DNA from: Pseudomonas sp. | GTDB taxonomy: Bacteria > Pseudomonadota > Gammaproteobacteria > Pseudomonadales > Pseudomonadaceae | NCBI RefSeq assembly: GCF_017744435.1 | Contig: NZ_JAGIBG010000006.1 | Location: 62,001 to 126,000 of the forward strand | Direction of reading: 5' to 3' | Length of the DNA: 64,000 bases | In this document: piece by piece, positions 26,150-37,368 of the stretch | Numbering within the stretch: position 1 is the first letter of the stretch | Layout: each line of letters begins with the position of its first letter | Program-made: the position numbers and the translations under genes | The notes under the pieces: model-generated | The model's database searches: none | The model's input: the letters and a program-made list of their open reading frames with translations, nothing else | Told to the model about the DNA's origin: nothing

Positions 26150-26975
26150 CCAGGACTGTCCACAGGGCAAACCCTGCATACCACAACACGGCACAGCGCA
26201 GCAGCAGCTCCCACAGGCTGTCCAGCCGCCCCAGCCCGCGCTGGGGGTCTTCTTCCTCGGGGATATCATCGGCAATGCGCCCGACCCTGGCCACCAGGTG
26301 CCCGGCGCTGATGTGCCAGTTGAGCAGCTCGTGCAGCATCACCCGCATTACCGCGACGAAGTTGCCAACCAGCGCAAAGCTGAGGGCAAGCATCCGCACT
26401 GGCAGCCAGTCCATGATATGCCGCAGCTGTTCGGCACGGGCCTTGAGCGCAGGCTGGCGGCTATGCTCGCAGGTCAGCGCCAACAGGCGGTAGGCCAGCG
26501 CCGCGCCTGGGCCGAGCACGAAGTACCAGAAGATCACCGCGAAGAAGCTCTGGTAGGCCTGCCACAACAGGTAACCCTGCACACGCACCAGCAGGCTGTG
26601 GGGCTCGTCGGCCGCCAGGCCCAGGTCGCGTTCGGCCACATGCAGCGCGGCCTGGTCGTCGCCACGCCGCCAGGCATCGCGGAATGGCCCGAGGGAAGCC
26701 TTGGCATCGCCGCGCCCCAGGCTGTAGATCAGCACCAGCAAGTGCACCGGCAAGGCCAGCAAACCGTAGGCCACCGGGTCCAGCACGTGCAGCAACAACA
26801 CCAGTACCGCCACTGGCGCCAGCACCAGGATCGCCAGTGTCCACCAGGGATGGACCTTGCCGCTGCGCTCCAGGCGCACCAGCTCGCCCAGGAAGAAACC
26901 GTCCCGTTGTACCTGATGGCGCAGCGCAGAAAACTTCTCTACCCACAGCGCCAGTAACAGCACCATAAAACTCAT
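26145..26975 (-). CDS. ampE: Regulatory signalling modulator AmpE
   Basis: This 276-residue inner-membrane protein encoded after ampD has several membrane segments (MVLLLALWV at the start, ILVLAPVAVLVLLLHVL, YGLLALPVHLLVLIYSL, FFAVIFWYFVLGPGAALAY and a final C-terminal one). AmpE is part of the ampDE operon linked to beta-lactamase induction and cell-wall recycling. Its molecular role remains unclear. The ATG overlaps the ampD stop (ATGA). The 3' end runs into an inverted REP pair. Confidence 0.92.
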   Translation of the reverse strand: MSFMVLLLALWVEKFSALRHQVQRDGFFLGELVRLERSGKVHPWWTLAILVLAPVAVLVLLLHVLDPVAYGLLALPVHLLVLIYSLGRGDAKASLGPFRDAWRRGDDQAALHVAERDLGLAADEPHSLLVRVQGYLLWQAYQSFFAVIFWYFVLGPGAALAYRLLALTCEHSRQPALKARAEQLRHIMDWLPVRMLALSFALVGNFVAVMRVMLHELLNWHISAGHLVARVGRIADDIPEEEDPQRGLGRLDSLWELLLRCAVLWYAGFALWTVLV

Positions 26976-27544
26976 GCGTTGTCCTCGTTGTCCCTTACGG
27001 CCTTGCGGTAACGCGCCCAGTCGAAGGCCGGACCGGGGTCGGTCTTGCGCACCGGGGCAATGTCGCTATGGCCCTGGATACGGTCAAGGTCGATCACCGG
27101 CCAGGCGGCCTGGATTTGCCGGGTCAGTTGCTCCAGCACGGCGTACTGGTCATCGGTATAGGGCAGATCATCGGTGCCTTCCAGCTCGATACCGATGGAA
27201 AAGTCGTTGCAGCCCTCACGCCCGTCGAAACACGACACACCGGCATGCCAGGCACGGTCGAGCAACGACACGAACTGGGTCACCGCCCCGTCACGCTCGA
27301 CGAACAGGTGCGCCGAGACGGTCAGGTGGCTGATGCTGGCAAAGTAAGGGTGTTCGTTGGGGTCCAGGCGGTTCTGGAAGAACTGCTGGACCTTGCCGCT
27401 GCCGAAGCAGGCCGGTGGCAGGCTGATGTTGTGGATCACCAGCAGGGAAATCGCTTCACCGTCCGGGCGGGCGTTGAAGTTCGGCGAGGGGCAGTGGGTG
27501 ATTCCGTTTCCGTGGAACCAGCCAGTGGCACGGTCCAATTGCAT
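26972..27544 (-). CDS. ampD: 1,6-anhydro-N-acetylmuramyl-L-alanine amidase AmpD
   Basis: This 190-residue cytosolic zinc amidase removes peptides from anhydromuropeptides in wall recycling, which keeps AmpR-controlled ampC silent. Zinc ligands are visible: His38 in LLVIHNIS, the His in QGHSDIAP and the Asp in RKTDPGPAF. ATG 27544 gives the typical start (MQLDRATGWFHGNGITHCPS). The in-frame ORF extends further upstream but without family similarity. It is coupled to ampE by a 4-nt overlap. Confidence 0.95.
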   Translation of the reverse strand: MQLDRATGWFHGNGITHCPSPNFNARPDGEAISLLVIHNISLPPACFGSGKVQQFFQNRLDPNEHPYFASISHLTVSAHLFVERDGAVTQFVSLLDRAWHAGVSCFDGREGCNDFSIGIELEGTDDLPYTDDQYAVLEQLTRQIQAAWPVIDLDRIQGHSDIAPVRKTDPGPAFDWARYRKAVRDNEDNA

Positions 27545-27633
27545 GGGGCAGATCCTGAAAAACACCGGTACAGCGCTGCAGTATGCCTTGCACGCGGGCC
27601 GCAGTGCATGTGAATGATTGTAATGCCGTCGAT

Positions 27634-29778
27634 TCAATGTACCTGTTGCTGACGCAGGCCTTCGAGCACGGTTTCCAGTGCCCGCTCGAACAACAGGCCA
27701 TCATCCAGCAACCGCGCCTCGCCCCGGCGCAGGGCCTGCGCCAGGCCAGCCGAGTTCCATTCGCGCACCTTCATCCCGGTACGGTTGGCAAAGACCAGCC
27801 GGTCGCTACTGTCGATGCGCGCGACCAGCTTGCAGCGCAACGGCTCGTCGTCATCAAGTATTTCTACCCAGGTACCGATCCGCAAGCGCTGCACCTGGCG
27901 CAGCTCCGCCGTGTGCTCATCGCGTTGACGCAGTGGCGTGCAGGCGGACTCTTCGGCGATGGCCAGCACGATATCCTCGGCCACCAGAACCTCAGCCAGC
28001 TCACCGCTGCCAACTGGCTGTTCGGCCCCCGCACACGCACGCAAGTGCAGTTGCTCCAGTTGCAGGAAGAATTCGCGGGTGGCCGCCGAGTCCAGCGCCA
28101 CGCTGGCCAGGCCTTCACGCAGGGCCTTGAGCAAGCCTGGCACCTGTTGCAGCAACACCTGCGGCTGCTGATGCGGGGCAATGCTGGCGAGCAAGCTATC
28201 CATGGTCGCCAGCGCTTGCTGCCAGGCCTGGGACGCCTCGCCCTGCTTGAGCCAGGCCAACAGCAACACCTGGCTCCAGGCCTGGACCAGCATGTGCACC
28301 ACCACCTGCGGCAGCGTGCGCCCGCGCAGGCGCTGGTTGAGCGCCTGCTGCACCTGCTGGCGGGCCTGCAAGGCACGGGCGCGCCCCTCTTCGGCATCGC
28401 GCGTGCGCTGCTCCAGCAGTTCGTTGCGCCGGCGCTCGTCCTGGCTGAAGGCGAGGAAGTCCTCCAGCAGCTCGGTGAACAGCGTGGCATCTTCAGTGAA
28501 ATCGTTGAGCAGGCGCTGGACGATGCGCTCGACCCGCAAGTGCAGGCTGTCACGCAGGCCTTCGCTGCCAGACTCCCAGCCAATCGCGGCAGCAGCGATC
28601 TCGTTGAGCAGGCGCCGCGCCGGATGGCTGGCACGGCTGAACAGGCCTTTGTCCAGCAGCGCCACCTTGAGCAGCGGAATATGCAGGCGAACGATCAGGG
28701 CGCGCAGGCTCTGCGGCAGGTTGTCGTCGGCTCCGATACAGGCGAACAGCAGGCCGACCAGGTTGATCATGTCCTCGTCGGCGCAGGCGATGCACCGGCG
28801 CGTACCACTGCGCACGCTGACCCGCAGCAGCAGCTGTTCCAGCTGCTGCCCCAGGTCGAAGTCGTCATCGTCGACCGTGGCCGGCACATAATGCTGCAGG
28901 TGTGAAAGCAGGCGCAGCAAGTCGGCGCTGCTGATCGGCTGGGCGGCGGCAGCGGCTTGCAGGCGTGGGGCGATGCGACCTCGGCACGGCGCCAGCAGGC
29001 CTTCCAGCGAACGCATGAAAGCCTGCCCGGCACTGTCTGCCCCTATGGCATCAGGCTCACGGTTGGCCGGCACGCGCCGCGCATTCAGGCGGCGGTCCTC
29101 GGCGCGCCGACGCGGTGCTGGCTGCAGTTCCGGCATCACGCCCGCAGCGGCCAGCAGCTGGTTGGCTTCAGCATAAAGCACGTCGATGTCACGCAGCACA
29201 TAGCGCTCGAACAGCTTGAGCAGGATCAGCTTGACCCGCAGGCCCACGCCCAGGTTGCGCCCGGCATCGAGGAAATAGCCACACAGCGCAGCAGGCCCGA
29301 ACGGGTTCTGCTGTTCGTCGAAGCTGCGCGCGAGCAGGCACTGCAAGCGCATGCCCAGTTGCTCGAGGGCGAGGCCATCACGCGACAGCACCCGGGCGAC
29401 CATGCCGTCGACGGCGACGGCACGCTCCCTGTACGCCTGGTTTTTCGGCGTCTGCTGGCCCAGCGGGTCGAACTGGCCGATCCGCGCGAAGGTGTCGTAG
29501 AAGATGTCGAGAAAGCCGCGTTCGATGTGCTTGCGCTTCAGGCGCAGGTCACGCATGGCTTCGAAGTACAGGTTCTGGTCGAAGCGGTCGGCTGCCCGAT
29601 CGGCCATTTCGAAAAGCGTGTCGTCGGCATTGTCGAACAGCGCCTGCAGGCCCTGACGCAGTTGCAGCGCAGCCTTGTCACGAACCTGCAGGAGCAACAC
29701 CGGAAGGCAAGGCAAGGGCGTGCGTGCGCCTCGATCGATGGCCGCCGCCAGGGGCACCACCTTGCCTTCTTTATGCAT
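27634..29778 (-). CDS. DUF1631 family protein
   Basis: This 714-residue, mostly helical, cytoplasmic protein has the DUF1631 family layout. An N-terminal helical region has a typical LRLKRKHIERGFLDIFYDTF segment. There is a long middle with many Gln, Leu and Arg helices. A C-terminal compact beta-rich segment (RIGTWVEILDDDEPLRCKLV, then RIDSSDRLVFANRTG) looks like the small barrel found in PilZ-type domains. ATG 29778 has AAGGAG upstream. The function is not established. It precedes ampD on the same strand with a 89-nt gap, so the two may be co-transcribed. I would treat any c-di-GMP link as a hypothesis. Confidence 0.82.
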   Translation of the reverse strand: MHKEGKVVPLAAAIDRGARTPLPCLPVLLLQVRDKAALQLRQGLQALFDNADDTLFEMADRAADRFDQNLYFEAMRDLRLKRKHIERGFLDIFYDTFARIGQFDPLGQQTPKNQAYRERAVAVDGMVARVLSRDGLALEQLGMRLQCLLARSFDEQQNPFGPAALCGYFLDAGRNLGVGLRVKLILLKLFERYVLRDIDVLYAEANQLLAAAGVMPELQPAPRRRAEDRRLNARRVPANREPDAIGADSAGQAFMRSLEGLLAPCRGRIAPRLQAAAAAQPISSADLLRLLSHLQHYVPATVDDDDFDLGQQLEQLLLRVSVRSGTRRCIACADEDMINLVGLLFACIGADDNLPQSLRALIVRLHIPLLKVALLDKGLFSRASHPARRLLNEIAAAAIGWESGSEGLRDSLHLRVERIVQRLLNDFTEDATLFTELLEDFLAFSQDERRRNELLEQRTRDAEEGRARALQARQQVQQALNQRLRGRTLPQVVVHMLVQAWSQVLLLAWLKQGEASQAWQQALATMDSLLASIAPHQQPQVLLQQVPGLLKALREGLASVALDSAATREFFLQLEQLHLRACAGAEQPVGSGELAEVLVAEDIVLAIAEESACTPLRQRDEHTAELRQVQRLRIGTWVEILDDDEPLRCKLVARIDSSDRLVFANRTGMKVREWNSAGLAQALRRGEARLLDDGLLFERALETVLEGLRQQQVH

Positions 29779-30872
<1,094 letters not shown>

Positions 30873-30888
30873 GCGAATCGCAGGCATG

Positions 30889-30916
30889 AAAAAACCGGCC
30901 AGATGGCCGGTTTTTT
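30889..30916. terminator. Bidirectional rho-independent terminator (nadC / trxB)
   Basis: Perfect 12-bp stem AAAAAACCGGCC / GGCCGGTTTTTT with an AGAT loop between convergent genes. T-runs are available on both strands. Confidence 0.92.
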
Positions 30917-30926
30917 ATTTCCTGAA

Positions 30927-32200
<1,274 letters not shown>

Positions 32201-32929
32201 ATGCAAGCCCCTGTCCTCTCCGGCCCCCAGTACCTGCGCGAAGGCCTGAAACTGGTGCTGAGCCCCAACCTGCGGATGTTCGTGCTGTTGCCGCTGGCAA
32301 TCAACCTGCTGCTGTTCGGCGGCCTGATCTACTTCGCCGGCCACGAGTTCAGCCTGTGGCTCGACGCCCTGATGCCGACCCTGCCCAGCTGGCTGAGCTT
32401 CCTTTCATACATTCTCTGGCCACTGTTCGTCGCCTTGCTGGTCCTCATGGTGTTCTTCACCTTCACCCTGGTGGCCAACGTCATCGCTGCGCCGTTCAAT
32501 GGCTTTCTCGCGGAAAAGGTCGAGGTGGTGGTGCGTGGCAAAGACCCGTTCCCGGCGTTCAGCTGGGGCGAACTGGTGGCCATGGTGCCGCGCACCTTCG
32601 GCCGCGAGATGCGCAAGCTCGGTTACTTCCTGCCGCGGGCCATCGGCCTGTTCATCCTGTCGCTGATCCCGGTGGTCAACGTGATCGCTGCACCGCTGTG
32701 GCTGGTGTTCGGCGTGTGGATGATGGCCATCCAGTACATCGACTACCCGGCGGACAACAACAAGATGAGCTGGCAGGACATGCTGGCCTGGCTGCGGCAG
32801 AAGCGCTGGCAGTCGATGGGGTTTGGCGGGATTACCTACCTGGCCTTGCTCATTCCGGGCGTGAACGTGCTGATGATGCCGGCGGCGGTGGCGGGCGCCA
32901 CACTGTTCTGGGTGCGTGAGCGCACGTAG
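32201..32929 (+). CDS. cysZ: Sulfate transporter CysZ
   Basis: This 242-residue inner-membrane protein of the CysZ family mediates sulfate entry for cysteine synthesis. It has an N-terminal [20 protein letters not shown] motif, two long hydrophobic hairpins ([19 protein letters not shown] and [21 protein letters not shown]) and a re-entrant region ([21 protein letters not shown]). The length is normal. No cys gene is adjacent, as is common in Pseudomonas. A hairpin (32977-32998) follows. Confidence 0.92.
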   Translation: MQAPVLSGPQYLREGLKLVLSPNLRMFVLLPLAINLLLFGGLIYFAGHEFSLWLDALMPTLPSWLSFLSYILWPLFVALLVLMVFFTFTLVANVIAAPFNGFLAEKVEVVVRGKDPFPAFSWGELVAMVPRTFGREMRKLGYFLPRAIGLFILSLIPVVNVIAAPLWLVFGVWMMAIQYIDYPADNNKMSWQDMLAWLRQKRWQSMGFGGITYLALLIPGVNVLMMPAAVAGATLFWVRERT

Positions 32930-32976
32930 TAGATAATTGGCGCCTGCCTCCGCGCTGTTCGATCTTCAATGCGCTC

Positions 32977-32998
32977 AAGGCCGCATCATCGCGGCCTT
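32977..32998. terminator. Hairpin after cysZ
   Basis: 8-bp stem AAGGCCGC / GCGGCCTT with a 6-nt loop, but no T-run. It may be a weak or rho-assisted terminator. Confidence 0.4.
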
Positions 32999-33018
32999 CA
33001 AGCCACGGGAGATCAAAG

Positions 33019-33408
33019 ATGGAATTCACAGACGTCAAATCGAAAGACTTCATTGAACTTGCGGGAATCCCAGAACATCTTCAAGGCAAGGTCATCGCCG
33101 AGCAGCGAGTAAAGTGGCGGCTGCACGAGGCTCTGGAAGCCAATGACATCCATGAGCCAATCGAGCGCTTGCACTACACCACCTGGGACTCCAACAGCGG
33201 CGCGGTCAACTACAGCCAACCCCTGGTGGAGTTGCTGGTCGATGCAGTGCTGCAAAGTGAAGCCCCCACTATCGGGCCAGCCGGAGGCATCTTCGCCGCT
33301 CGTGGTGTGAATGGGGAGGAGTTTCATGTAGACGTCGATCTGGCGGCTGTTCACGACGCCGTCGCGACCGTCTACCGGCACATCAAGCAAACCGAACAGG
33401 CCGATTGA
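33019..33408 (+). CDS. Hypothetical protein
   Basis: This 129-residue soluble, acidic protein has no signal peptide, membrane segment or cysteine. The ATG at 33019 has GGGAG nine bases upstream, and codon use looks normal for the genome, so I think it is real. The C-terminal half (VDAVLQSEAPTIGPAGGIFA, then VDVDLAAVHDAVATVYRHI) has no motif I recognise. It stands alone between hairpins at 32977 and 33421, so it is probably monocistronic. It could be a lineage-specific gene. Confidence 0.65.
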   Translation: MEFTDVKSKDFIELAGIPEHLQGKVIAEQRVKWRLHEALEANDIHEPIERLHYTTWDSNSGAVNYSQPLVELLVDAVLQSEAPTIGPAGGIFAARGVNGEEFHVDVDLAAVHDAVATVYRHIKQTEQAD

Positions 33409-33420
33409 CCTACACCCTGA

Positions 33421-33446
33421 GCAAAGGGCCAGCCTGAGCCCTTTGC
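33421..33446. terminator. Hairpin between convergent genes
   Basis: 9-bp stem GCAAAGGGC / GCCCTTTGC with an 8-nt loop, shared by the 129-residue hypothetical protein gene and the BdlA-like gene. Confidence 0.55.
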
Positions 33447-33461
33447 CCTCTTGAGCCGTTA

Positions 33462-34778
33462 TCAGTGGCTCAACTGGCTGGAAAACTGCCCCACCGCATC
33501 CACCACCTTCTTCGCCCCTTCCTGGATCTCGACAATCACCCCACCGGTATCCGCAGCCAGCGCCAGCCCCTGTTCAGCCTGGCGCTTGCTGGTGTCGATG
33601 ATGTCCACCGCCGCCTGGGCCAGCTGCTCGTTCTGCTGCACCACCTTGGCAATCTCCTCGGTGGCGCTGCTGGTACGCGAGGCCAGCTGCCGCACTTCGT
33701 CGGCGACCACGGCGAAGCCGCGGCCCTGCTCGCCGGCGCGGGCGGCTTCGATGGCGGCGTTGAGCGCCAGCAGGTTGGTCTGCCCGGCGATGTCGCTGAT
33801 GGTCTTGATGATTGCGCCAATCACCTTGGACTGCCTGTCCAGCGCCTGGATACCCTCGGCAGCCTCCTGCATGGAGCCTTCCAGCCCACGCATCACGTCC
33901 ACGGTCTGGGTCACCACATCGGTGGCCTTGCGGGCACTGGTGTCGGTCTCCAGGGAGGTGTTGTAGGCAATGTCGGCAGCCTGCGCCACCGCCTGCTCCT
34001 GATTGACCTGATCGGTGATCACGGTGGCGAACTTGACCACCTTGTACAGCACGTCATGGGAATCGAAGATCGGGTTGTAGGAAGCCTCCAGCCAGATCGT
34101 GCGGCCATGGGCGTCGATTCGCTTGAAACGGTCGGCCACGTACTCGCCACGGCGCAGGTTGTCCCAGAATGCCTGGTAACCCGCCGAGTTGGCTTCCTCC
34201 GGTTCGCAGAACATGCGGTGATGCTTGCCACGCACCTGTTCCAGGCTGTAGCCCACCGACTGCAGGAAGCGGTCGTTGGCCGTCAGCACCTCGCCGTTGA
34301 GGTTGAATTCGATCACGGCGGTGGAGCGCATCAGTGCCTTGATCAGGCTCTCGTGCTCACGCGAGGCTTCGATGGTGCGGGTCAGGTCGCTGGAGTGCAT
34401 GGAGAAATGCCTGATCCGCCCGTCAACAGTCTTCACCGGCTGCAGGATCGAGCGCAGCCAGGCTTCTTCGCCGTTGCCGCGCAGCAGGCGGAACGCGCCG
34501 TTGAGGTGCTCGCCACGGGTGATGGCGTTTTTCATGCGCTGGTAGAAGTCGAGCTTCTTCACGTGCGCCGGCACGATTTCCTCGATGTTACGGCCAATCA
34601 ACTGCTCGGCACGGTAGAGCATCTCGTTTTCGAAGTTACCGTTGACCTGCTCGATGCGCCCCTGGGGGTCGAGCTGCAGCACCAGCATCTCGCTGTCGAG
34701 GCTGCTCTTGACCTGCTCGACGGCCATCAGCTCTTCGCGCAGTTGCTGGATTTCTTTCTTGAGCTTGCTGTTGAACAT
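33462..34778 (-). CDS. Soluble PAS-PAS methyl-accepting chemotaxis protein, BdlA-like
   Basis: This 438-residue cytoplasmic chemoreceptor-like protein has an N-terminal coiled coil, two tandem PAS domains (about residues 35-145 and 155-270, with [20 protein letters not shown] and [20 protein letters not shown]) and a short MCP signalling domain with [20 protein letters not shown]. No membrane segment is visible. This is the domain order and size of BdlA, which controls biofilm dispersal in P. aeruginosa, and of Aer-like proteins. ATG 34778 has GGGAG upstream. In the window it is divergent from a glycosyltransferase, with Pho-box-like repeats between them. Confidence 0.88.
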   Translation of the reverse strand: MFNSKLKKEIQQLREELMAVEQVKSSLDSEMLVLQLDPQGRIEQVNGNFENEMLYRAEQLIGRNIEEIVPAHVKKLDFYQRMKNAITRGEHLNGAFRLLRGNGEEAWLRSILQPVKTVDGRIRHFSMHSSDLTRTIEASREHESLIKALMRSTAVIEFNLNGEVLTANDRFLQSVGYSLEQVRGKHHRMFCEPEEANSAGYQAFWDNLRRGEYVADRFKRIDAHGRTIWLEASYNPIFDSHDVLYKVVKFATVITDQVNQEQAVAQAADIAYNTSLETDTSARKATDVVTQTVDVMRGLEGSMQEAAEGIQALDRQSKVIGAIIKTISDIAGQTNLLALNAAIEAARAGEQGRGFAVVADEVRQLASRTSSATEEIAKVVQQNEQLAQAAVDIIDTSKRQAEQGLALAADTGGVIVEIQEGAKKVVDAVGQFSSQLSH

Positions 34779-34894
34779 CACCGCACTCCCGGAGCGCATC
34801 AGACCGATTCGGATGCATCTTCATCGGCTGCGCCGCGTGCTGCTTGAGCGCCCTGCAAAGAAATATTCACACAGGCGATACCGCCGGAAATCAG

Positions 34895-34923
34895 GCGTCA
34901 CCTGCGCGTCACAAGGCTGTCAT
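34895..34923 (+). promoter_or_regulatory. Tandem Pho-box-like array
   Basis: Three 7-mers with 4-nt spacers, exactly 11 bp apart: GCGTCAC, GCGTCAC, CTGTCAT. The last is the PhoB consensus half-site. Orientation and position (35 nt before the start) point to the glycosyltransferase. The -10 is poor, so the PhoB assignment is inference. Confidence 0.55.
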
Positions 34924-34957
34924 GTGAGCGCAACGCGGCAGGTGGACACTTTTTGTC

Positions 34958-36172
34958 ATGAATACACCTGCCCTACGCATCTGCCTTGTCAGCGAAACCT
35001 TCCCACCCGAAATAAACGGTGTGGCCAATACCCTCGGCCGCCTCAGCGAAGGTTTGCGACTGCGTGGCCACCAGGTGGAAATCGTTCGCCCACGGCAAGC
35101 CAATGAGGCACCGGCGGACGATGACCAGGGCCTGTTGCTCTGCCGTGGCTGGGCATTGCCCGGCTACCCCGGCCTGCAGTGGGGCGAGGTGTCGATGCAC
35201 AAGCTGTTGCGCCGCTGGCGCCGGCAACGCCCGGACGTGCTGTACATCGCCACCGAAGGGCCATTGGGCCTGAGTGCCCTGCGCGCCGCGCGGCGCCTGG
35301 GGGTTGCCGTGGTCAGCGGCTTTCACACCAATTTCCCGCAATACTCCGGCCAATACGGCCTCGGCCTGCTGGCGCGCCTGCTCACCCATTACCTGCGCTG
35401 GTTCCATCGGCGCACCGCCGCCACCCTGGTACCCAGCGTCAGCCAGCGCCTGGAGCTGGAACGCCGTGGGTTCGAGCGCCTGGCCTTGATGGCTCGGGGC
35501 GTCGACGCCAGCCTGTTCAACCCGGCCCGGCGCAGCCAGGCGTTACGCGAACGCTGGGGGCTCGGCGCGGAAGACATCGCCGTGCTGCACGTCGGGCGCC
35601 TGGCTGCGGAAAAGAACCTGACGCTGTTGCAGCCCTGCCTGCACGCCTTGCAGAAAACGTATCCACAACGGCGCCTACGCCTGGTGGTGGTGGGTGATGG
35701 CCCACAACGGGCCGCCCTCGAACAGCAGATGCCGGATGCAGTGTTCTGCGGCGCCCAGCGCGGCGAAGCGCTGGCCGAACACTACGCCAGCGGCGACCTG
35801 TTCCTGTTTCCGAGCCTGACCGAAACCTTCGGCAACGTGGTGCTCGAAGCCATGGCCTCGGGGCTGGCCGTGGTCGCCTACGACGAAGCCGCCGCGGCCC
35901 AGCACATCCGCCATGGCCACAGTGGCGCGCTGGCCATGCCTGGCGACCAGTGCGCATTCATCGATGCCGCCTGCTGGCTGCTGGAAGAAAGCGAAACCCT
36001 GCGCCGGGTCCGCCTGAACGCCCGCCAGCACGCCAGCCGCCAAGGCTGGCCGGCGATCGTCGAGCAATTCGAAACGCACTTGTTCAATGCCTGCCACACA
36101 GTACCTGCCGGCAGCCAACCGACAGGCTCCGCGCTGGCGATCAAGCCAGAGTCGTCAACGCCTCGCGGCTGA
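34958..36172 (+). CDS. Family 4 glycosyltransferase
   Basis: This 404-residue GT-B glycosyltransferase opens with CLVSETFPPEINGVANTLGR and carries the GT4 signature near the C-terminus (FPSLTETFGNVVLEAMASGL) and a donor-binding VGRLAAEKNLTLL. It resembles MgtA, DimA and SqdX-type enzymes that put sugars on diacylglycerol, although other acceptors are possible. It is cytoplasmic or peripheral to the membrane. A Pho-box-like array in front would fit a role in phosphorus-free lipid synthesis, but this is inference. Its 3' end overlaps the convergent Old Yellow Enzyme gene by 32 nt. The ribosome site is weak (AGGTGGA about 11 nt upstream). Confidence 0.85.
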   Translation: MNTPALRICLVSETFPPEINGVANTLGRLSEGLRLRGHQVEIVRPRQANEAPADDDQGLLLCRGWALPGYPGLQWGEVSMHKLLRRWRRQRPDVLYIATEGPLGLSALRAARRLGVAVVSGFHTNFPQYSGQYGLGLLARLLTHYLRWFHRRTAATLVPSVSQRLELERRGFERLALMARGVDASLFNPARRSQALRERWGLGAEDIAVLHVGRLAAEKNLTLLQPCLHALQKTYPQRRLRLVVVGDGPQRAALEQQMPDAVFCGAQRGEALAEHYASGDLFLFPSLTETFGNVVLEAMASGLAVVAYDEAAAAQHIRHGHSGALAMPGDQCAFIDAACWLLEESETLRRVRLNARQHASRQGWPAIVEQFETHLFNACHTVPAGSQPTGSALAIKPESSTPRG

Positions 36173-37244
36173 ACGGCAGCACATCAGCTTCACGCCCTTC
36201 GCGCACCTTCTGCGCCCATTCGGCATCCACCAGCAGGGCACGGCCAACCGCCACCAGGTCGAACTCTTCGTCGCCCAGACGGCGCAGCAAGCCTTCCAGG
36301 CTGGCCGGCTTGGCCACCTTGTCGGTGGCGACCATGAATTGCAGGAACTCGCCATCGAGCCCCACGCTGCCGACGGTGATGGTCGGCTTGCCGGTGAGCG
36401 TGCGGGTCCAGCCGGCCAGGTTCAGCTCGGAACCTTCGAACTCGGGCTCCCAGAAGCGCCGGGTCGAGCAGTGGAAGATATCCACACCCGCCGCCGATAG
36501 CGGTTCGAGGAATGCGGCCAGTGCTTCCGGGGTTTCCACCAGACGTGCGCTGTAGTCCTGCTGTTTCCACTGCGAGAAGCGGAAGATGATCGGGAAGTCC
36601 GGCCCCACGGCAGCGCGCACGGCCTGGATCAGCTCGATGGCGAAGCGCGAACGGCCGGCCAGGTCGCCGCCATATTCGTCGCTGCGGCGGTTGCTGGCCT
36701 CCCAGAAGAACTGGTCGATCAGGTAGCCGTGGGCGCCATGGATCTCCACGCCGTCCATGCCGATGGACTTGGCATCGCGGGCCGCCTGGGCAAAGGCGGC
36801 GATCACGTCGCGGATGTCGTCATGGGTCATGCCATGCACCAGCACCTGGCCATCCTTGACCTTCTCGCTCGGCCCGTAACCCGGCACGCTGGCGTCCGGC
36901 TCGGTGCCCAGGCGGCGCACCGTGCCGACGTGCCACAGCTGCGGCACGATACGGCCGCCTTCGGCATGCACCGCGTCGACCACCTGCTTCCAGCCAGCCA
37001 AGGCATCTTCACCATGGAAGCGCGGCACATTGGGGTAGCCGTTGGCTGCCTTGTGCCCGACCGTGGTGCCTTCGGTGATGATCAGCCCCACACCTGCCGC
37101 CGCACGCCGGCGGTAGTACTCGACCACGCCAGCGTGCGGCACGCCACCGGGGCAGAAGGTACGGGTCATGGGCGCCATGACGACACGGGTCGGCAGCTCG
37201 AGCGCGCCGAGGGTGAAAGGCTGGAACAGGGGGTTGCTGGACAT
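36141..37244 (-). CDS. Old Yellow Enzyme-type NADH:flavin oxidoreductase
   Basis: This 367-residue FMN-dependent ene-reductase of the 12-oxophytodienoate reductase group folds as a TIM barrel. Motifs include VVMAPMTR, GLIITEGTTVG, IVPQLWHVG and the conserved EIHGAHGYLIDQFFWEASN active-site segment with the His-x-x-His/Asn pair and RSDEYGGDLAGRSRF. It reduces activated alkenes with NADH or NADPH. The natural substrate is unknown. It is monocistronic, with the ATG at 37244, and its 3' end overlaps the glycosyltransferase. Confidence 0.92.
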   Translation of the reverse strand: MSSNPLFQPFTLGALELPTRVVMAPMTRTFCPGGVPHAGVVEYYRRRAAAGVGLIITEGTTVGHKAANGYPNVPRFHGEDALAGWKQVVDAVHAEGGRIVPQLWHVGTVRRLGTEPDASVPGYGPSEKVKDGQVLVHGMTHDDIRDVIAAFAQAARDAKSIGMDGVEIHGAHGYLIDQFFWEASNRRSDEYGGDLAGRSRFAIELIQAVRAAVGPDFPIIFRFSQWKQQDYSARLVETPEALAAFLEPLSAAGVDIFHCSTRRFWEPEFEGSELNLAGWTRTLTGKPTITVGSVGLDGEFLQFMVATDKVAKPASLEGLLRRLGDEEFDLVAVGRALLVDAEWAQKVREGREADVLPFSREALTTLA

Positions 37245-37338
37245 GGGGCGCTTCCGTCTGGGCTAGGAAATGCGCCTGAGGTTAGGGGGTGCGAGGAGCT
37301 GGGCCCAGCATTATTGATTTGAGTGATTCTGTTGTATC

Positions 37339-37362
37339 GCCGGGGCCGCTTCGCGCCCCGGC
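37339..37362. terminator. Hairpin after the glutathione peroxidase gene
   Basis: 8-bp stem GCCGGGGC / GCCCCGGC, just beyond the stop of the leftward gene, without a T-run. Confidence 0.4.
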
Positions 37363-37368
37363 AAAAGA

